A stretch of DNA of 64,000 nt. Source: Bacillus_BU sp051233475. Lineage in GTDB: Bacteria; Bacillota; Bacilli; Bacillales; Cytobacillaceae. The stretch spans positions 62,001 to 126,000 of the forward strand of contig NZ_JBKFGH010000016.1 in NCBI RefSeq assembly GCF_051233475.1, written 5' to 3'. Positions 34,642-41,773 of the stretch are shown here, piece by piece. The position numbers were made by a program, and so were the translations under genes. The notes under the pieces are model-generated. The model did no database searches. It worked only from the letters and a program-made list of their open reading frames with translations, and was not told the DNA's origin. Every line of letters starts with the position of its first letter. Positions within the stretch are counted from its first letter, which is position 1.

Positions 34642-35868
34642 GTGGAAAATTATCAAGCTCCTGAACAACAAGTCATTGTTCATAAACATTCTAAAGGGAA
34701 ACAGTTTGTCTCAACGGTTACAGGCGGGATTATTGGCTCCGTCTTAACTTTTGCATTCGTATTAAGTCCATATTCAGACGAGATCTTGACGAAATTAAAT
34801 CTAGACAAATTAAATCAGCAAATCGTTACGACCGTCGAAAAAGCAGATTCATCTAAAACCAACACGGAAACAACACCAGTTCATGCAAAGACGACAACAA
34901 GCACTCAGAATTCTTCGATCGCCGATATGGTGGAAACCGCTTCGAAGTCGATCGTTGGCGTCGTGAACTTGCAACAATCTTCGAGAGGTTTCTCATCTCA
35001 GTCCCAAACTGTTGAAAGCGGGACAGGCTCAGGGGTTATTTTTAAAAAAGATGGTGACAGTGCCTATATAGTTACAAACAATCATGTAATAGAAAATGCA
35101 AGTCAGGTTGAAATCACTCTCTCTGATGGTCAAAAGACAACCGCCAAAATTATCGGTGCAGATGCGTTAACCGATTTGGCTGTTCTTGAAATTGATGGGA
35201 AATATGCAAGTGACGTTCTAGACTTTGGGGATTCTTCAACACTTCGGGCAGGAGATCAGGTAGTAGCAATTGGGAATCCGCTTGGTCTTGATTTTGCTGG
35301 TACGGTTACGCAAGGGATTGTCAGCGGCACTGACCGCTCCATGACTGTCTCAACTTCAGATGGTCAGTGGGAGCTTACTGTAATTCAAACAGATGCAGCC
35401 ATTAACCCTGGTAACAGTGGTGGTGCATTGTTAAATACGGACGGCCTTGTGATTGGAATTAACAGCTTGAAGATTTCTGAAAGCGGGGTAGAGGGATTAG
35501 GCTTTGCGATTCCAAGTAATGATGTTATCCCGATTGTCAATGAACTGATCCAAAAAGGTAAGATTACACGTCCATATTTAGGGGTTAGTCTCGCTGACCT
35601 AGAACAAATTCCAACGCAATATTTACAAAGTCTTCCTGAAAACGTGACGAAGGGAACGATGGTCACCAATGTAGATGCCAACTCACCCGCTGGTAAGGCA
35701 GGCGTTCAAGTGGAGGACGTCATTGTGTCCTTAAACGGAAGTAAAATTGAAAATGCTAGTGATCTTAGAAAAATTCTTTATTCGAATGTTGAAGTTGGAG
35801 ACAAAGTGAAGTTAGAGATTTACAGAAACGGAGAATTAAAGACAATAAACATTACGTTGAGCGAGTAA
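34642..35868 (+). CDS. htrA: HtrA/DegP-family membrane-anchored serine protease
   Basis: A 408-residue quality-control protease. A short cytoplasmic tail and one membrane helix (about residues 25-45) lead to a Ser/Thr-rich linker, then the trypsin-like domain with catalytic His in VTNNHVIENA, Asp in LTDLAVLEID and Ser in NPGNSGGALLN. A PDZ domain follows (SPAGKAGVQVEDVIVSLNG). It degrades or holds misfolded exported proteins outside the membrane. GTG 34642 has GGAGGGAAG upstream. B. subtilis has HtrA, HtrB and YycK of this form; which one this corresponds to is not decided here. It lies between a two-component operon and a PspA gene, a cell-envelope stress context. Confidence 0.9.
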   Translation: MENYQAPEQQVIVHKHSKGKQFVSTVTGGIIGSVLTFAFVLSPYSDEILTKLNLDKLNQQIVTTVEKADSSKTNTETTPVHAKTTTSTQNSSIADMVETASKSIVGVVNLQQSSRGFSSQSQTVESGTGSGVIFKKDGDSAYIVTNNHVIENASQVEITLSDGQKTTAKIIGADALTDLAVLEIDGKYASDVLDFGDSSTLRAGDQVVAIGNPLGLDFAGTVTQGIVSGTDRSMTVSTSDGQWELTVIQTDAAINPGNSGGALLNTDGLVIGINSLKISESGVEGLGFAIPSNDVIPIVNELIQKGKITRPYLGVSLADLEQIPTQYLQSLPENVTKGTMVTNVDANSPAGKAGVQVEDVIVSLNGSKIENASDLRKILYSNVEVGDKVKLEIYRNGELKTINITLSE

Positions 35869-35901
35869 AAATGGAATAACTATTGAAAGGAGGTGAAATG
35901 A

Positions 35902-36447
35902 ATGAAAAAACGGATTATTTGGTTCGTAATCATCGCAGCGGCAGCGATGCTAATCTTCCATTTTGCAACAATGGCATTACTTAACTTCGGGATTGGACAA
36001 GCTGGACAATTTTCCCCACAGGGTCAGTCTTTTGGGTTGCATGGCATGCAAAAAGGCGGTTTTGGGCATTTCGGAGACTCATCACGACATATGATGGGCG
36101 GTCACCATAGTTTTACTGGAACTAGAGACTTTGGAGGTATGAGCAGCTTTGTTTTCCCTCTTCTATTTGAGCTTGGTCTTATCGGAGCAGGATTTGTAAT
36201 TTGGAAGCTTTCAGCCAAAAACAAAGTATTAAAGTGGAGCGGAGCTGGTCTTGTTTTTATTGGGCTTTGGGCACTATTACCAAACTGGCTAGTATTATTA
36301 GCATTGATTGTCGGCGTCTATTATTGGTATAAAACTAGAAATGCGGAGGATCGTCCGATAGTAACGGGAGATTACCTCACCGTTCCAACTCAGAAACTTG
36401 ATTTTCTCGATGAATGGGAACGGACCATTATGAAGGAGGAGAAATAA
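35902..36447 (+). CDS. Membrane protein with His/Met/Gly-rich loop, 181 aa
   Basis: One helix at residues 4-27, a glycine-rich segment with many His and Met (LHGMQKGGFGHFGDSSRH, then MMGGHHSF), and two or three further helices (about 84-104 and 112-140), then a hydrophilic tail ending DEWERTIMKEEK. AAAGGAGGTGA is a near-ideal ribosome site. It ends 1 base before the PspA-like gene, so the two are coupled. The place next to PspA suggests a membrane partner that recruits it, as LiaI does for LiaH, although the sequence is not clearly LiaI. The loop could bind metal; that is inference. Confidence 0.75.
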   Translation: MKKRIIWFVIIAAAAMLIFHFATMALLNFGIGQAGQFSPQGQSFGLHGMQKGGFGHFGDSSRHMMGGHHSFTGTRDFGGMSSFVFPLLFELGLIGAGFVIWKLSAKNKVLKWSGAGLVFIGLWALLPNWLVLLALIVGVYYWYKTRNAEDRPIVTGDYLTVPTQKLDFLDEWERTIMKEEK

Positions 36448-36448
36448 A

Positions 36449-37120
36449 GTGGGTATTTTTAAGAGATTAAAAGGGATTGCACTAGCCGATATAAATTCTG
36501 TCATTGATAAGATGGAAGATCCGATTAGTATGTTAAATCAATATTTAAGAGATCTGGAAGTTGAAATCGAAAAAGCAGAAAAGTCTCTCGCAAATCAGCT
36601 TTTTATTGAAAAGAAATATGAGTGCATTCTCACCGAAACAGAGGGAATTGTCTCAAAGCGGGCACGCCAAGCGCAGTTAGCCGTTGAAAAAAATGAAGAT
36701 GAAATTGCCAAGCTTGCACTGCAGGATAAAATCACCAATGAGAAAAAATTAGCAACAACGAAAGAAGCATATGAAACAACGAAAAAGCAAACGACCACTT
36801 TGTATGGACAAGTAAAAAAATTAAAAGAAACATACGAAGAGCTACAGCGGAAAAAACTTATCCTTATTTCTAGAGCGAATGCGGCACAAGCTAGCAACCA
36901 GGTCAACCAAACGCTCGCATCTTTCTCTCCGGAAAATGCAGTAAGAGGATTTGCCCGAATGGAAGATCAAATTTTGAATCTAGAAGCAAAAGCTAGTGCT
37001 GCCCAATCGATTTACGAAATGAAGCGGCCACAGGAAGCAATCTACTTAGATAAAATCCTTCAAGAAGAAGTTCAATTAGAATTTGACAAGCTAAAACGGA
37101 CACAGCCTGAAACCGTTTAA
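36449..37120 (+). CDS. pspA: PspA/IM30 family protein
   Basis: A 223-residue almost entirely helical coiled-coil protein. It begins MGIFKRLKGIALADINSVID, the amphipathic membrane-binding helix of the family, followed by KMEDPISMLNQYLRDLE and long heptad helices to about residue 200. PspA proteins polymerise on the inner membrane face and protect it under stress. The GTG start at 36449 has AAGGAGGAG upstream within the end of the preceding gene. It could equally be called LiaH-like; the upstream membrane partner fits either name. Confidence 0.88.
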   Translation: MGIFKRLKGIALADINSVIDKMEDPISMLNQYLRDLEVEIEKAEKSLANQLFIEKKYECILTETEGIVSKRARQAQLAVEKNEDEIAKLALQDKITNEKKLATTKEAYETTKKQTTTLYGQVKKLKETYEELQRKKLILISRANAAQASNQVNQTLASFSPENAVRGFARMEDQILNLEAKASAAQSIYEMKRPQEAIYLDKILQEEVQLEFDKLKRTQPETV

Positions 37121-37239
37121 GGCGGAACTGTTCTAAAGCTGCATAGTCTGATTAGGATTTATAAGCGTTCAAGCCAATGTTAGGAAATGCATTCAATCTT
37201 TAGAAAATAAAACTCCCGACTCAATCAATTAACATAACT

Positions 37240-37286
37240 AAACCCCACTACCGCCTAACAGGCAGGAATGGGGTTTTCATTTTTTC
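37240..37286. terminator. Terminator between pspA and selD
   Basis: AACCCCA / TGGGGTT with an inner GCCTAACAGGC stem and a T-tract on the plus strand. Confidence 0.7.
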
Positions 37287-37337
37287 GCACGAGATATGGA
37301 TTAACCAATCGTTCTAACCGTATCGCTAATATGGAAA

Positions 37338-38390
37338 TTAGCGTTTCACATAAATAAGCTTGTCTTTTTTCTCAGTCACTTTGCCAATAATTTCTGCAAT
37401 TTGATGACCGCGTTGATGTAGATTGTCAATATACTGGTTTGCCTCTGTTTCATCTAAGGCAACAAGTAAACCGCCCGATGTAATAGCATCGCAAAGAACT
37501 ATCTGCTCTTCCGGTGATATCGAGTCATATTCAACGTCGTTTATCAGCCATTTATGATTAGCTTTCGAACCTCCTGGTACAACCCCATCTTTGGCTAATT
37601 CAAAAGTACCTTCCAAAACGGGTACCCTAGAAAGCTTGATTTCTAAGCTTACATTGCTGCCGCGCGCCATTTCGCTTCCGTGACCTAACAATCCAAACCC
37701 AGTTACATCGGTTACAGCATATGGGTGAAGTCCGCTTAAGGCTTCGGCAGCTGTTTTGTTTAGAGCGGCCATTGTGTCGGTTACGACTTGTTCCTGTTCA
37801 GGTGACACCACGTTTCTTTTTATACCGGTGGTAAGGATTCCAACCCCAATTGGCTTTGTTAACACAAGAACATTTCCTGGCTTAGCACCGACATTTTTCC
37901 AAATTTTACTTGGGTGTACAATCCCGGTAACAGATAAACCGAACTTTGGCTCTTGGTCATCAATCGAGTGACCACCAACGGTTACAGCACCGCTTTCTTT
38001 CACTTTGTCAGCCGCCCCGCGCAGTATTTCAGCAAGAATATCAGGACCTAATTTCTTTACGGGATACCCAACGATATTTAGGACCGTTTTTGGTTCACCG
38101 CCCATCGCATAGACGTCGCTTAGCGCATTTGCAGCAGCAATTTGGCCAAACTTAAATGGATCATCTACGATAGGAGTAAAATAATCTAGCGTTTGGATTA
38201 AGGCAATCGAATCTGTTAATTGGTAAACTCCGGCATCATCAGAAGTTTCGTGCCCAACAAGCAATTCTGGAACCGGCTCTTGTTCAGGTAAGAGGCGCAA
38301 CACTTGCGCCAAGTCCTCAGGACCAATTTTGCAGCCTCAGCCAGCTTTAGATGATAATGAAGTTAGGCGTATTTTTTCTTGTTCGTTCAC
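37338..38390 (-). CDS. selD: Selenide, water dikinase with selenocysteine at position 18
   Basis: SelD makes selenophosphate from selenide and ATP, the selenium donor for Sec-tRNA and other uses. The frame from GTG 38390 (GGAGGTGG upstream) reads through one UGA at 38339-38337. Decoding it as Sec gives SSKAGUGCKIGPEDL, which matches the SelD active site where Cys or Sec is followed by GCK. Later motifs are VGHETSDDAGVY, QTLDYFTPIVDDP, NALSDVYAMGG, VGGHSIDDQEPKFGL, VTDVTGFGLLGH and GGSKANHKW. Total 350 residues, the usual SelD length. Starting at TTG 38312 would lose the catalytic residue. A hairpin GTCC-TGA-GGAC follows the UGA. It is divergent from the SelW-like gene. Confidence 0.95.
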
Positions 38391-38411
38391 CGTTTTCCAC
38401 CTCCATTGATT

Positions 38412-38487
38412 AGTATACCTTTATTTGTCCATTCACGCACCAAATTGAAACAGGACATTTGCGATAGAATTCAGTTTGTACTAAAAT
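38412..38487. promoter_or_regulatory. Divergent promoters for selD and the SelW-like gene
   Basis: Plus strand: TTGCGA (38459-38464), 17-base spacer, TAAAAT (38482-38487) for the SelW-like gene. Minus strand: a TATACT -10 (38417-38412) stands before selD without a clear -35. Both genes share the same 165-base gap. Confidence 0.45.
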
Positions 38488-38555
38488 GTCAATATTATCT
38501 TACTGTGAAACGGATATGAATCCGTTTATTAGAAGAAAGAAGGAGGATAACTACA

Positions 38556-38795
38556 TTGAAAAAATATCAAATTGTGATTGAATTTTGCATGATGTGAAAT
38601 TATGCACCGAAAGCCGCGAGTGTCGCGGAGGAATTATTTACACATTTCAGAGCCCAGATTGAAAAACTGGAGTTAATCCCATCTTCCGGTGGAGTATTTG
38701 AGGTTACGATTAATCAAGAAAAAGTTTATTCGAAAAAGGAAACTGGAAAGTTCCCACATTCAAAAGATTTAATCGAAATAATGGAAGCTTTATAA
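38556..38795 (+). CDS. SelW-like Rdx-family selenoprotein, 79 aa, Sec14
   Basis: From TTG 38556, with AGAAGGAGGATAA as ribosome site, the frame reads MKKYQIVIEF then C-M-M-U, with UGA at 38595-38597 as Sec. The rest continues NYAPKAASVAEELF and ends with FEVTINQEKVYSKKETG and KFPHSKDLIEIMEAL. A beta strand, a CxxU redox motif, one helix, two strands and the GxFP element are the layout of the SelW/SelT/SelH (Rdx) thioredoxin-like family. The role is thiol redox chemistry with unknown partners. A hairpin CCGCG-AGTGT-CGCGG sits 16 bases after the UGA as a candidate SECIS. Flanked by selD and selA. It has its own promoter and terminator. Confidence 0.88.
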
Positions 38796-38807
38796 ATAGA
38801 CGATACA

Positions 38808-38842
38808 GACCGACTCATTAATGAGCGGTCTTTTATTATTAT
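38808..38842 (+). terminator. Terminator between the SelW-like gene and selA
   Basis: GACCG-A-CTCAT / ATGAG-CGGTC stem with a T-rich tail. Confidence 0.8.
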
Positions 38843-38873
38843 TTTTAAATAATATGAATCGCTATAACCACCT

Positions 38874-38901
38874 TTGTGTTGCAATAAATAATTGGTATAA
38901 T
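38874..38901 (+). promoter_or_regulatory. selA promoter
   Basis: TTGTGT (38874-38879), 16-base spacer, TATAAT (38896-38901), 32 bases before the TTG start. Confidence 0.55.
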
Positions 38902-38932
38902 AAAGGTTGACTGTTAATTTGGAGGGGTAATT

Positions 38933-40333
38933 TTGAAACATTTACTTCGATCATTGCCTCCTGTTCATGAGCTGCAAAAGGAAGCTAGGTTTACGAAAAT
39001 ATTAGCTGATAACAGCTTGGAGACAGGTTATTTAACAAATGTATTAAAAGAGAGGCTTGACCTGGTTAGAGAGGAAATACTAGCCGGAGCATGGAAGGGA
39101 TCGGAGCCAGGAACTTCTATGTTTATGGATGAATTCTTCTCTCAAGTTGAAGCATTGGTGCAAAAACAAATCGGTTATACATTAAAAAGAGTGATTAATG
39201 CGACTGGGACGATTTTACATACGAACCTTGGCCGGGCCCGACTTAGTGACCGTGCCGCCCATCATGCCCTAGAAGCGGCTCAAAATTATTCAAACCTTGA
39301 ATATAAGCTTGAAGAAGGAGAACGAGGTTCACGCCATAGCCATGTAGAGTCCCTAGTAAAAGATATTACTGGTGCAGAGGCAGCTATGGTGGTAAACAAT
39401 AATGCTGCTGCTGTATATTTGGTGCTTCGAACGCTTGCTTTTGAAAAAGAAGTCATTGTTTCAAGAGGGCAGCTTGTTGAAATCGGCGGTTCCTTTCGGA
39501 TTTCTTCTATTATGGAAGAGAGCGGTGCAAGTTTGAAAGAGGTGGGCACCACTAATAAAACTCATTTATATGATTACGAGAATGCAATAAGTCCTGAAAC
39601 AGCAATGATTTTAAAGGTGCATACGAGTAATTTTAAAACGATCGGCTTTACAAAATCGGTTGAAACAGAGGAATTGGTTGAATTAACACAAAAACATGAG
39701 CAAATTATTTTCTACGAAGATCTTGGCAGCGGTGTTCTTTACGATTTCCAGAAACACGGCATCGGTGATGAACCAGTTGTTGGTGAGGTTATTAAAATGG
39801 GAGCAGATCTCGTTTCCTTTAGTGGTGACAAATTGCTCGGGGGCCCTCAGGCGGGAATCATCGCAGGGAAGAAAGTGTTGATTGATAAGTTAAAGAAACA
39901 TCAGCTTGCTCGTGTATTGCGTGTTGACAAGATGACGTTAGCAGCACTTGAGGGAACGTTAATTGACTATTTAAAAGGCGGACCTGAATTGAAAAATATT
40001 CCGACGTTGCGGGACCTCCTTTATTCTTCTGAAGAAATAAAAGAACGAGCTGACAACTTTGTGAGGCGAGTGCCGGACCATTATGAGGTAAAGATTGTTG
40101 AAGGGACAAGCCAGGTTGGCGGAGGGACGATGCCTGATGTCACACTTCCGACTTTTGTGGTTTCCTTAAAACATAACGAACTGACTGCAGAACAAGCTGC
40201 AAGAAAACTTAGAATCGACTTTTCGCCATCGATCATAGTTCGAATTCAAAATGAAGAAATTCAGCTTGATTTAAGAACGGTTACAGAGGAAGAAGAGGAA
40301 CAAATCCTAAATGCTTTAAAAAATTTACATTAG
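38933..40333 (+). CDS. selA: L-seryl-tRNA(Sec) selenium transferase
   Basis: SelA turns Ser-tRNA(Sec) into Sec-tRNA(Sec) using selenophosphate; it works as a large PLP-dependent ring in the cytosol. The 466-residue length fits. Diagnostic segments are RVINATGTILHTNLGRARLS, VNNNAAAVYLVL, SRGQLVEIGGSFRI, HTSNFKTIGFTKSV, EDLGSGVLYD and the PLP lysine in SFSGDKLLGGPQAGII. Start TTG 38933 has GGAGGGG upstream. It supplies the Sec that SelD, the SelW-like and the HesB-like proteins here need. The usual partner selB does not follow; instead there is a terminator and a repeat. Confidence 0.96.
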   Translation: MKHLLRSLPPVHELQKEARFTKILADNSLETGYLTNVLKERLDLVREEILAGAWKGSEPGTSMFMDEFFSQVEALVQKQIGYTLKRVINATGTILHTNLGRARLSDRAAHHALEAAQNYSNLEYKLEEGERGSRHSHVESLVKDITGAEAAMVVNNNAAAVYLVLRTLAFEKEVIVSRGQLVEIGGSFRISSIMEESGASLKEVGTTNKTHLYDYENAISPETAMILKVHTSNFKTIGFTKSVETEELVELTQKHEQIIFYEDLGSGVLYDFQKHGIGDEPVVGEVIKMGADLVSFSGDKLLGGPQAGIIAGKKVLIDKLKKHQLARVLRVDKMTLAALEGTLIDYLKGGPELKNIPTLRDLLYSSEEIKERADNFVRRVPDHYEVKIVEGTSQVGGGTMPDVTLPTFVVSLKHNELTAEQAARKLRIDFSPSIIVRIQNEEIQLDLRTVTEEEEEQILNALKNLH

Positions 40334-40342
40334 AATATTTTT

Positions 40343-40382
40343 AAAGAGGCAAAAATCGATTTCGATTTTGCCTCTTTTTTAT
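40343..40382 (+). terminator. selA terminator
   Basis: AAAGAGGCAAAAATCG / CGATTTTGCCTCTTT stem followed by T residues. Confidence 0.88.
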
Positions 40383-40384
40383 TT

Positions 40385-40693
40385 GGCTGTGTTTAATTTG
40401 CTGTTGATTTACGCTGCAGGCGCTCGCTTTCCGCGGGGGAGTCCGTGAGCCTGTCTAGCTGCAGTGGCTAGGGGCTCGGGGTCATAAGCCAATCCGTCAA
40501 GAAGGTCAAAGACCGACCTTCATGCCGGCTCGTCTTATGCCTGTCGCCCCTGGGCAAGCCGCTTCCGCTTTTCCTTTTCCTCGGCGTCATAGCGCCTGCG
40601 GGGTCTCACGTGACACCTTCTCCCGCAGGAGTCTCGCACCTTCCGCTCCAATCAACAGAATGCACAAAAATCAACATTCCTCTTTAAACAGCC
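40385..40693. repeat. Type B repeat copy 4, carrying a nested 126-bp insert
   Basis: The core runs 40402-40657 (TGTTGATT to AATCAACA) and contains an insert at 40453-40578 that differs from the one at 7247-7372 at three positions. Outer ends GGCTGTGTTTAA (40385) and TTTAAACAGCC (40683-40693) match the ends of copy 3. It fills most of the gap between selA and the next gene, where selB might be expected. Confidence 0.8.
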
Positions 40694-40727
40694 TATTATT
40701 TATCGATAAAGGGTTATTTTACATATC

Positions 40728-40913
40728 ATGGTGGGAGTTGTGCTTTTGTCTTGTATGGTTCCGATTCTTTACTTTGTGAGAACCGCTAAGGGGGGCGGGT
40801 TGACCACTGTTGCCGCCTTTTGGAGCGTTTCTCCGCATATCTTTCCCATTATTTTTATTCATTTTGCATCCCTCCTAAACTTAGCTTGGATTTTTAACGG
40901 ATTATTATACTGA
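40728..40913 (+). CDS. Possible small membrane protein, 61 aa
   Basis: The frame starts MVGVVLLSCMVPILYFV, has a polar centre (RTAKGGGLTTVAAFWSVSP) and a second hydrophobic segment (IFPIIFIHFASLLNLAWIF), so it would cross the membrane twice. The only ribosome-site candidate is AAAGGG about 13 bases before the ATG, which is weak. The amino-acid make-up looks like a real membrane protein rather than chance. It could also be the remains of a longer gene. No family recognised. Confidence 0.4.
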   Translation: MVGVVLLSCMVPILYFVRTAKGGGLTTVAAFWSVSPHIFPIIFIHFASLLNLAWIFNGLLY

Positions 40914-40969
40914 ATATTTTTCAGCAAACTGCACAATTTAACGGTATCTTGTATTAGGAGTGAAAATTC

Positions 40970-41230
40970 ATGCCATATCATAAAAATAAACAACAGGCGT
41001 TTCAAGCTGCTCAGCAAAGTACTGAGGAAGCGCGAGGGCTATATAATGTAATCGTTGAGGATAGTTCAAGTTACGGTCACCAATTAAAGCATTTATGGGA
41101 AGAAGTAAATGAAGCGTACCAACAAATTGAAAATGCTCTAGAAGTGGCATCCGATCATCAGAGAGACCAACTCGAAAAGTTCCGATCTGACCTGGAAACC
41201 ATCATTCATGAGGCAAATTTATCAGAGTAA
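40970..41230 (+). CDS. Hypothetical helical protein, 86 aa
   Basis: A soluble, Gln/Glu-rich protein with long amphipathic helices: QQAFQAAQQSTEEARGLYN, then HLWEEVNEAYQQIENALEVA and DQLEKFRSDLETIIHEANL. There is no signal or membrane segment. ATTAGGAGTG precedes the ATG. The helix pairing recalls short Bacillus proteins such as YtzC, but I am not sure. It stands beside sspO, on the opposite strand, sharing a terminator. Confidence 0.65.
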   Translation: MPYHKNKQQAFQAAQQSTEEARGLYNVIVEDSSSYGHQLKHLWEEVNEAYQQIENALEVASDHQRDQLEKFRSDLETIIHEANLSE

Positions 41231-41240
41231 ACTCCGTCTA

Positions 41241-41294
41241 ATAAGGCTGACTCAATTTCGGGAATTTTGCCGATGAGTCAGCCTTATTTTTATA
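41241..41294. terminator. Bidirectional terminator between the helical protein gene and sspO
   Basis: Perfect 14-bp stem ATAAGGCTGACTCA / TGAGTCAGCCTTAT. Confidence 0.85.
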
Positions 41295-41444
41295 TTAGTG
41301 ATTTTTCTTCCGTTTTTTGTTATTTTGTCGTTGTCTTTCTGTTAATGGTTCATTCGATAATTCCTCATTATATCCTGCACCAACTCCTTGAGACTTGGCC
41401 GCATTCATCCCAGGAATCACATGATTTGCTTTTCTTTTTGACAA
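41295..41444 (-). CDS. sspO: Small acid-soluble spore protein O
   Basis: A 49-residue protein starting MSKRKANHVIPGMNAAKSQG and ending QNNKKRKKNH. The SKRKANHVIxGMNxAKSQGxGAGY core and the RQNNKKRK tail are those of SspO (CotK), a minor spore-core protein. Start TTG 41444 has AAGGAGGTGAAAATA upstream; extending to the ATG at 41489 would put the ribosome site inside the gene. It is divergent from acnA exactly as in B. subtilis; the usual partner sspP is absent. It should be expressed in the forespore. Confidence 0.9.
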   Translation of the reverse strand: MSKRKANHVIPGMNAAKSQGVGAGYNEELSNEPLTERQRQNNKKRKKNH

Positions 41445-41628
41445 TATTTTCACCTCCTTGTTTATCTTTTCCTTATCATAAAAAGTCATTCAGTAGGAAT
41501 TTTATTTTAGTGAAATAATACTTTGGTGGGGTAAATAATAAACGGAAGAAAATCGAGGGGCATTGTTTCTATGTTTCTTATCTAAACACATTAAAAATCA
41601 TTAATACAATAAGATAAACTTATAAAAG

Positions 41629-41660
41629 TCAATAACTTTCTTGTTATTTACTTATAACGG
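41629..41660. promoter_or_regulatory. CcpC-like dyad upstream of acnA
   Basis: AATAAC-TTTCTT-GTTATT forms a dyad, followed by TTATAA. B. subtilis CcpC binds ATAA/TTAT dyads before citB; spacing here is eight rather than seven bases. It lies about 60-90 bases before the acnA promoter. The rest of the gap 41445-41773 is AT-rich with no gene. Confidence 0.35.
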
Positions 41661-41720
41661 ATGTTGTATTAAAATTGGAATTGCAAGAAAAGTTAGGATG
41701 GGCGAGAAAATTCAAACTTT

Positions 41721-41748
41721 TCGACAATTTACCTTGTTTTGGTATAAT
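41721..41748 (+). promoter_or_regulatory. acnA promoter
   Basis: TCGACA (41721-41726), 16-base spacer, TATAAT (41743-41748). Confidence 0.6.
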
Positions 41749-41773
41749 TGAGTACGAATAGGGGGTAATACAT

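Noticed and set aside
37338..38312. selD beginning at TTG 38312
   Set aside because: This start lacks a ribosome site and drops the Sec-Gly-Cys-Lys active site; the GTG at 38390 has GGAGGTGG and restores full length through one UGA.
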